A stretch of DNA of 64,000 nt from Cryptomeria japonica (lineage: Eukaryota; Streptophyta; Pinopsida; Cupressales; Cupressaceae). The translations under genes were made by a program, and so were the position numbers. Under the pieces are notes generated by a model. It saw only the letters and a list, made by a program, of their open reading frames with translations. It had not been told where the DNA came from and did not search any database. Positions 56,460 through 64,000 of this stretch are shown here, in pieces. Numbering within the stretch: position 1 is the stretch's first letter; each line of letters opens with the position of its first letter. The stretch spans positions 510,885,873 to 510,949,872 of the forward strand of contig NC_081415.1 in assembly GCF_030272615.1 (NCBI RefSeq). The letters are read 5' to 3'.

Positions 56460-58832
56460 ATTATGCTACTTGGAAAATTGATGCATGGTGTAAACTAATG
56501 GAAAAAATAATTAACTCATTATATTGATTGATCCTAAGGATGATCTCAAATGTCACTTGGGTTGGCTCACTAATAAAATCATGAAAATTGGTACCTTAAG
56601 AAAGTATGTATCAAAGGATCTCATCTTTCATATTGAGAAATGTACTTTAATTAAGGATGCTTGGCAAAAGTTTCAATACTTGTATGGTCAAGTTGATGAG
56701 ACTAGGGGATATCAAATTGATAGTGATCTCACCATGTTAGATCCTGAGAACTTTGATACAATACAAGATTATTTCACTAAGGAAAAAGAGTTGAGGGAAC
56801 AACTCAAGGATTGTGGCATTGATAAGAAGGATACTCAATTGATCTTTAATTTGATGGGCAAGCTTCCACAAGAATATGCAACATTTGTTTCTAGTTTCCA
56901 AACCCATATGATGACAATGGGTTCAAGCTGAACAATGCCTACATTTTATGCTTTCACCGACATATTGATGATGGAACAAACTAAGATGATAATGGTGGGC
57001 ATTCTTAAGACTTCTAAGTCTCAAGCATATGTGGCAGCTCAAGGGAACAAAGGAAATAAAAAAAGGACAACTCAAACAAGAAGAAAAGGCAATCAAAGCC
57101 TTAGGACAAAACACCACCTTCTCCACAACAAGGGGATTCATCCTCTTCCAAGAAGGACAATTCACCAAAGAAGGAGAGACCAACTTGTGCCTATTGTAAA
57201 CAAGTTGGTCATGAGGAGCATCGTTGCCATTCTAAGAAGATTGATGAGCTCCTCCATATCCTCAAAAAGAACAACATTGATTTGCCTAATGCCTACAAGA
57301 ACGAGGATTCATCACTTTCCACTTTTAAAAGGGGAAGAATTTAAGGCAAAAACAAGTGGGAAAACTCACTCTTTTGGGAAAAGAAAAAGACAAGCTCTTT
57401 GTGCTACTACAAGTCATGATTCAGGGACTTCTTCTCATATGGCATCTTCACAGTCTATGTTTTCTTCATTTGAACCTTGCACCATGCCACAGATTTTGAT
57501 GGGCAATAATACATACATGGATGTGATTGGGAAAGGAACTATTGTGATTAGGGATAACTCTTTCAATGATGTGTTTTGTGTACCCCATTTGACAAACAAT
57601 CTTCTTTCCATCTATCAAATCACACATGGGGCAACAAAGAAAATTGTGGAGTTCACACCTGAGTCAGTTATCATTAGAGACTTCGAGATTAGAGCTATCA
57701 TTACGACTGGGGTGGTTTATCATGCATCTCGGTTATAATCCTTTTCAGATTTTGTTCCTATTAATGAGGATGATTTTACATATTATGATAACACTTCTTG
57801 TGATGGTTCAGATTTTGAGGATAACTTTGGGTACTTGAACTTGGGGATTCTCACAAGTGACCCCATTCTTGAGCCTTGCATTACATCTCCTTCTATTGAT
57901 ATCATACAACTTGTTGTACCTGATGATGCAGATGTTGCGACAATTTTTCCTTCTTGTGATTCAGTGCAGTAGGATATTCCTTGTCTTCCAATTTCACTTC
58001 AATGGGATGACTACTTGATAGACATTGTAGGTTTGTTTGTGGAGTCCTTCATTGCAAATTTGGGAGACATCATTGATGATATTCATCTTCTCTTTGATGA
58101 AGATGATTCTTCTTTGATTGTTGTGAGGGAACACTCTGACCCTCCTATTCATTTTCTACATGATCATTCTTTTGATGTTGACATGATTGTGGATTCTTAT
58201 GTTTGGCAGTTGGAGGTCTCTTTATCCTTAGAGGAGACATGTGAGTCTTTGGAGCTTGTTCTACATTCTTCTCCGCTAGATCTTGGAGAGCCTTTTTCAG
58301 CAGTGTGGATCAGTACACCACCTTTGGAGGGGGTATCTTTCACCATCGACATGGGAACACTTGAGATGATTTCAGAGACCTCATTCATCATGATTTTTTT
58401 TCCTTCATCGTCCCTTCGTGATTGGGGAGACTTCATGGATACACCTTTGGTTTTGTTTCTTTCCAAGGGGAGCAATATTGTTTGATTTTTATGGAGCGGT
58501 TTCTTCATTCAGTTTTGAGCTTCTACCATTGGTGTAGATTCTACATTGAGGGGGGGATGCCTAGCTTCTCTTCTTCTCTCATATAAGTGGGGGGGGGACT
58601 TTTTCCTCACATGGGGTTTTGTCCTTCACATACTTCTTTGAGAGTTCTTTGTATAGTTTTCATCTCTCTTTTGGGGGAGGGTTTTATCCCACTGGGTTTT
58701 TCTCTCTTTCCCCACTTTATGGGAGATTGCATTTACATTTGTAAATGGCTATCTAACATGGCGTTATAGTCAGGACCCATCTTGAATTGCTTAGTTGCAT
58801 TGTAGACTTAAATGCATTCCCCTAAGTTGCAC

Positions 58833-58843
58833 TTAAGGGGGCG
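58833..58843 (+). other. Polypurine tract of the non-autonomous Copia
   Basis: TAAGGGGGCG lies immediately before the 3' LTR start TGTTGG at 58844. Confidence 0.85.
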
Positions 58844-59341
58844 TGTTGGTGTAATTATTTATTCATCTTGGGTATAATTGCACTTTACTGAAGTTTACTT
58901 AGGTACATGTACAACATTGTAGTTGTCATATGAGACACTTAGGGAGATGTGCATACATTGGGAGTGTTTATGTAGGAGAATTTCCACCTTTTATGGTGTG
59001 ATCTTGTTATTACATTATCATATCCACTTATTGTGGGATGATAATTCCACCTTCGGTGGGCGATCCACCTCATGTGGAATATTTTACCATTTCTCCTACC
59101 TACCTATACCTACCCTTGCATCTCATTGAGCCACATGTCATCATTGTGTTCTCTCTTTTCTCTTGGCCTTGCCTTTATAAGAAGGCTCATCTACATGTTG
59201 TATGTAACAATCTTGATGATCCAATTAATCTCTTTTGCATCTTTATAAGAATATAGTTTATTTTTGTCATATTTTATCTCTCTTGTCATTTTTCTATCTA
59301 TTGGTCTCTTTGATCTTGGTTTCTTCAAGTATAATATCACA
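58844..59341 (+). repeat. 3' LTR of the non-autonomous Copia element
   Basis: 498 bp, TGTTGG to ATCACA. Relative to the 5' LTR it has about 80 extra bases between two CTTTATAAG words. It is followed by the TSD AATCC. Confidence 0.92.
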
Positions 59342-59500
59342 AATCCAAATTAGACAACTAAAAAGCTCAATTTTAAATTTGAAAATTGGGGTTTTTTGTG
59401 AAATTAAACTTAAATTTTTAAATTCAATTAGAAATCAAATTTGTAAATGTAAATTTAAATTTGAAATTGAAAAAATCTCCAATTTGAGAACATAAATAAA
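59342..59500. repeat. Last unit of the 157-bp array beyond the Copia insertion
   Basis: AATCCAAATTAGACAACT, AAGCTCAATTTTAAATTT and TTTTTTGTGAAATTAA continue the array cut at 44239. Confidence 0.88.
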
Positions 59501-61749
59501 AAATTAAGGTGTAATGAGTTGGGTTCACCAAAAATGTAATGGTGAAAATTAGGGTTTCCACCATTACGAGTAGTAAAACCACTAATTTTGCTTAAGGACC
59601 ATTACATTAGGGAAAGATAGGAATTAGATAGATCTAAACCAAATAGATCTAGATTATGATCTAATTCCAAGGGGTCTTAGTTGTGCCTCTTCTTTCCCTT
59701 GAGTTGAATTGAATTATTTAATTTTCTAAAATTAGGGTAAAAGTACTAGAAATGAGAACAAAAACATAAAGAACACCAAGCTAAAATCATTGGATTAAGG
59801 GACACGTGTATATCTAAAACCTATAAGCAGATTTGGACTTGATCCCTGAAAGAGCTCCTAAAATGTTGGGACCATGGCGCCTGTCGCCATGGTCCTTCAA
59901 ACTTTTCACACATCGAATGGGGATTAATTTGTTACTGTCAAACCCTAGTTTAGAATCAACCATGAACGAAATATTGGAAATACTGAAAGAAAAATATGGA
60001 AGGATATACCTCATATCCAAAATGACTAATAATGATTATTTTTTAATGTAATCACATACAGTGCATGAAATGCAATGAACATGACAAAACCCTAATCACA
60101 CACATACTTGTATATAAATAATGTAATGGTGCTCCACAATTGATAGATGAAGAAAATGTAGCCTTGAAGACCTCTAGAAATTCTTGATGGTGAATTATTC
60201 AAATCCTAAATGCTTGAATAGGGATTGATAGGGCACCTTATGATTCTCCTATTGTATTGAAATGAGAGGGGAAATCCTCCCTATATACTTGCTCACCAAA
60301 AAACATATTAATTTTTCAACATAGACCAACTTTGAGCAAGGTATCCTACTCAAATTTTAAATGTGTCAATGGGTTTCCAAATAGGGAGGACCATGGTGCG
60401 AGGACCCAAGCACCACACCCTAGTCCTCCCCTATTTTGGGGCTAGGATAAGGGGGCCATGTGATGTGTAATTTGAAATTAAGTTCATATTTGTACGATGC
60501 AAGCATGATTGGATCCTAGTCAAGCATTGGGATGTGAACACTAAGGTGAGGGCCCTAAATATTGTCTAAATTGTAAGGGAATACAATTTAGGATGATACA
60601 ATAAATTGTTAAAATCTTTAGGGAATGAGATCCGGTGTGCCCATGTTGTGGTGGCAAAGCTAGTGTCACCAAATCTCTACATATCAACTTTGTTTGTGTA
60701 TTTCTATGTTGTGGGGGCCTTAGTTAAATAGTATCCATTATCCAGCCTCGGTAGCACATGCTTCTAAGTGCTTTATTCGTTCAAACCATTACTATAAAAA
60801 TCTAGGCTAATCTAGGCCCCTCTCACTCATAACTCTAAATAAGAGTTAAGTGGAAGAGCCATTTCTATCTACTATGTCTTATGTGATTGATGATAAATAT
60901 TATCATTTTAGAACAATCAAAACTTGTCAGAAACTTCAAACATTTCGAACAGTGAAAACTTGTCCAAAGACCTCAAGCTTTGAAACATCAAAAAACATCA
61001 AGCACCACTATATCACATCAAAAATATAGACTATTTTAAGGATACATAGGCCGTACTTTATCCTTGCATCGTCATCTTAATTTATTTTCATTTTCCATTT
61101 ACCATAATCATTTCATAATATCTTTCATATTTGTCCATATCCTAATTTTATAAGTCTTAGGTTTATCCTCATAATCATTTCATGATACCTTGCATATCAT
61201 ACATATCCTAAGTTTATTTAAAGTCTTAGGTTTATCCTCATATTATTTCATAATAGCTTGCATATTTATCCATATCCTAAGTTTGTAAATCTTAGGTTCA
61301 TACAAAAATCATTTCATAATACCTTGCATAATCGTCCATATTCTAAGTCTTAATTCTTGTCTTCATGCTTAAAATCATTTTCTAGAAAAAAAATTGTGTA
61401 ATTGTTATATGTCCTAAGTGCTAGATTCATTTAGATCAAATTATCTTAAGATGAACTTCAGAATATTTCCTTCCTCCTAGATTTCACCTTTGCATTATCC
61501 TCGTTATCACCTTATATTATCTTTGCATAGTCTTATATTTCTCTTAGGTCCTAAGATCACTCATTATTTTAATTTGCATTATATCCAAATTAGTACATAA
61601 AATCATTCATCTTATTTTGATCCTCAAAATAAATAAAAAACACAACAAAATATAGCATTAGTCCATTTGATAGTTCATTTAGAACACATCTAATTAGAAT
61701 AATTTAATATCTTTACAATATTAAATCTCATTTTCAGACATCTAAGATC
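59501..61749. other. Non-coding stretch with hairpins and short repeats
   Basis: An 11-bp-arm hairpin lies at 59869-59895 (GGACCATGGCG, 5-base loop, CGCCATGGTCC). A looser one lies at 60385-60430 (GGAGGACCATGG against CTAGTCCTCC). From 61105 to 61360 four units of about 70 bp share CATATCCTAAGTTT, GTCTTAGGTTTATCC and ATCATTTCATAAT. The layout suggests LTR or leader DNA of a retroelement bordering the long direct repeat, but no LTR pair, primer site or TSD was established. Confidence 0.5.
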
Positions 61750-64000
61750 ATCTAAAATCAATAGTTTCCTAAAAAAAATTCAATAACTTCAAGTCTTAGA
61801 TCAAGCCCTATATCATTATCAAGAATTTACTATCTCTTCAAGGTTTTTATCCACTATCTATTACTATCAATTCAAGACCCAAAATCATTAATGAAGTGAC
61901 GAGAGAGACTTTTTCCTACATTGTTAGTTTATCCTCTTGTCCTATCAAGATTGTGACTTCATATCAATTTCCATGTTTATACCTGTAGACTTGTAATCTT
62001 AAGATTTTTCCAAAATGTCAAAAAATTCCAAGAACATAGGTACATAGTCTTTCTTAGATTGGATTTTTCCATTCATCTTCCATAATATCCAAAACAATTA
62101 GGTGCATTATTATCTTTTGTTTTCATCTGTCCATTTTCTGAAATCTAAAAAAAAAATCAAAAAACATAGGTGCAGAGTATTTCTTAGATTGCATTCATCA
62201 ATTCATTTTTGATAAACTCCAAAACAATTAGGTGATTTGTCATCTTTAGTTTTCATGTGGCCATTCTCCAAAATCTCAAAAATTTCCAAATATATAGGTT
62301 TATTCATCATATTGCATTGTATCCAAAATAAAGTGCAACAAAAAAATTAGTATAGTCCAAATTGCATATGGTTGAAACAGGATCTCAAGCTTCAAGGAAA
62401 CAACAAGAATCAATGAAAGAGACACCATTGGGATGAAATCAATCAAATTTGATGCAAAAAATTAGTGTCATGCATCCAAATCCAAATCTTAAAATAGGTC
62501 CAGTTACAAACCCACAACTTCAACATGACACGACACAATTAGGGTTAGGTCCTTATCCTTAATCAATGAGACTAGGAGATGTAAACAACCCACCAATGTT
62601 GTCAATAAATTAACCACAAAATATTTATATAGGACCATCAACCCAAGGCTATATTCAACAAGGAATGGTTTTTAGAAATGGAACCAGTTATATACCCATA
62701 CTTCAGTTATGTTGGACCCAACTTAGACACCTCATCCAACTTAGATTCTTCACTAGAAATTCATATGTCCTTAACCAACATTTCTTAGAATTAGATTAAC
62801 AAAGCTATAAATGATACTAGGATCACTAAAACTTTAAAAAAATAAATCTTCAAAAATCCAATGTGATATTTTAATCTTAAAAACAATTGGCATCAGCTCT
62901 TGAATATATCTCTATTAGGTGACTTTGAAAATTCCTTTACAACCACAATAGACAGAGAAAATTCCAAATCTATGATGATGATCCTAGGACCTATAATGAC
63001 AATGCTAGGACCCACTGTGACAACCAATTCTCCCCCTTAGACAACCAATTCTCCCACTTAGATATGCCTCATAAACTTGTTTGCGACCAAAAAAATGTGC
63101 CCCAAGTACCAAATTTTATCGAAACTCCTTTGCCTCTCAAATTGACTCTTGACGAACCATGGGCCACAATGGAATGCAAGAAAGTGTTTAACCTCATATG
63201 TTTCTTATTAACCTTGGGTTGGAGTTGTTTTTATCCAAAAAATTCTAATTGAAGAAACTAAGTCAAAACATAAATTTGCATTGGGATTTTCAATCACACT
63301 CTCAGACTCATTTATCGATATCGACAACTGTTGGCCCTTTTAAAACAGAAATTTTTAATATTTTACAAGAATCAAACCAGTGGATGTTAAAGCAAAGAAT
63401 ATTTTTACAAAGGTCAAGGACTATATACCTATCTTCAAAGTTCTAAAAAATGTCGTCATTGAGTCTATGCAATCCATTCCAGCCAAAAGAATTATTGCAT
63501 CCAACAACTTTAATATCACAACTTAGAATTTCAGTTTAAATTTATGAATGCTATATATTCATTTACACCACCAAGTTTCCTATGGGCAGTTAATTTTTAA
63601 TATAGTTTTTTTCTTTACCTAGTGGAAAGTTGGGATTTGATACCATACAAAAAAATTGGGATTTGGAGATCATTAATTTTGAGAACACCACACACTTAAA
63701 CATAATTCTTTCGAGTGGTCAGTGTAAAATGGAGTTAAATAAAAAATTCTTCTATGGTTTAAAACTTATGTTCTATACTTTCTTATTTATTATAGAGTTT
63801 CGAGATAATGTTGTTCCATTAAAGAGTTAAATAATTAAAAAGGATTATTTATATTTAAGTTTTTTTTTTTAAGTTAAAAAGATATTGTATTTTAAATAAA
63901 TTTTGAACAACTAGTCTTATTCTGAATTAGGACAAATTTCATATTAACAAAATAAAATTGGTGATAAATTATTAGGGAGACATTCAGTAGTTCAATATCA
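61750..64000. repeat. Long direct repeat, copy B (continues past the right edge)
   Basis: It matches 1-2250 as described for copy A. It carries the same broken gag-like frames (63064-63252, 63249-63446, 63630-63830) with the same stops. Most of the differences from copy A are single transitions. Confidence 0.9.

Larger units (their letters stand above)
46375..58485 (+). pseudogene. Copia gag-protease frame with acidic extension, interrupted
   Basis: The frame starts at ATG 46375-46377, runs 41 bases, is broken by the DNA transposon, and resumes at 56460. Removing the transposon and one ATTA rejoins the codons in frame into the Copia gag start (Thr-Trp-Lys region). Downstream are a shift near 56520, the gag body at 56524-56931 (LIKDAWQKFQYLYGQVDETR, MGKLPQEYATFVSSF), a stop at 56929, a zinc knuckle read in another frame at about 57186-57232 (CAYCKQVGHEEHRC), and a protease-like stretch with DSGTSSHM at about 57418 and NDVFCVPHLTNNLLSI. 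The frame then continues, apart from TAA at 57736 and TAG near 57970, as an acidic Asp/Ser/Leu-rich extension to TGA at 58485. No integrase or RT motif is present. Confidence 0.85.
44240..59341 (+). mobile_element. Non-autonomous Copia element (gag-pro only), split by a DNA transposon
   Basis: The 5' LTR is 44240-44655 and the 3' LTR 58844-59341. A perfect 5-bp TSD, AATCC, flanks the element (44235-44239 and 59342-59346), and joining the flanks restores the 157-bp array. The primer-binding site and a polypurine tract are present. Without the 10-kb transposon the element is about 5.05 kb. It encodes gag, a zinc knuckle and a protease-like segment, then an acidic extension of about 250 codons in place of integrase, reverse transcriptase and RNase H. 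It must therefore have relied on a helper element. Confidence 0.92.

Overview
The window is non-genic DNA from a large, transposon-filled plant genome. It holds no intact host gene, rRNA or tRNA. Base composition is AT-rich. The coding traces are plant Copia polyproteins, L1-type LINEs with a DUF4283 ORF1 and an RNase H tail, a decayed Ty3/gypsy-like gag, and one unusual DNA transposon with spliced genes. The style of nesting and decay fits a large-genome seed plant, perhaps a gymnosperm. That assignment is an inference.

Layout. (1) 1-2250 and 61750-64000 are about 99.5% identical direct repeats 61.7 kb apart, both cut by the window edges and both holding a broken gag-like relic. (2) 2251-13916 is mostly anonymous AT-rich DNA. 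It contains a tRNA-derived SINE-like piece, a GC-rich island, an AT-rich palindromic region, a decayed host-type exon (7108-7311), microsatellites and a 5'-truncated LINE. (3) 13917-16893 is repeat R, copy 1. Copy 2 of R lies at 21508-22489 and 35046-36587. It was split by a full-length LINE (22490-35033), which was itself split by a 6.7-kb Copia element (23058-29723). Because R exists twice, several small insertions have visible empty sites. (4) 36588-41085 is a second, 5'-truncated LINE. (5) 41600-44239 holds a Ty3/gypsy-like gag relic and an array of about 157-bp repeats. (6) A non-autonomous Copia element (44240-59341, TSD AATCC) sits in that array. Its gag is interrupted by a 10,044-bp DNA transposon (46416-56459, TSD ATTA). 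(7) 59500-61749 is non-coding with hairpins and short repeats.

The 10-kb DNA transposon is the most notable object. It has 23-bp imperfect terminal inverted repeats, a 4-bp target duplication and clusters of a GC-rich hairpin repeat (AACGGGCCCCCGTT and its complement) near both ends. It carries two convergent genes. The plus-strand gene encodes a transposase of about 967 codons with a DDD-like motif set and one intron. The minus-strand gene is an accessory gene of about 486 codons with a proline-rich N-terminus, a chain of phase-0 mini-exons and an exact 174-bp tandem duplication of an exon. Both frames are intact apart from a few in-frame stops, all of which could come from C-to-T (or G-to-A) transitions as expected from deamination of methylated cytosine. 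A 4-bp TSD is the size reported for Sola-type elements, but the superfamily needs a profile search.

Relative ages can be read from the nesting. The 157-bp array is older than the gag-pro Copia, which is older than the 10-kb transposon. Repeat R is older than the LINE at 22490-35033, which is older than the Copia at 23058-29723.
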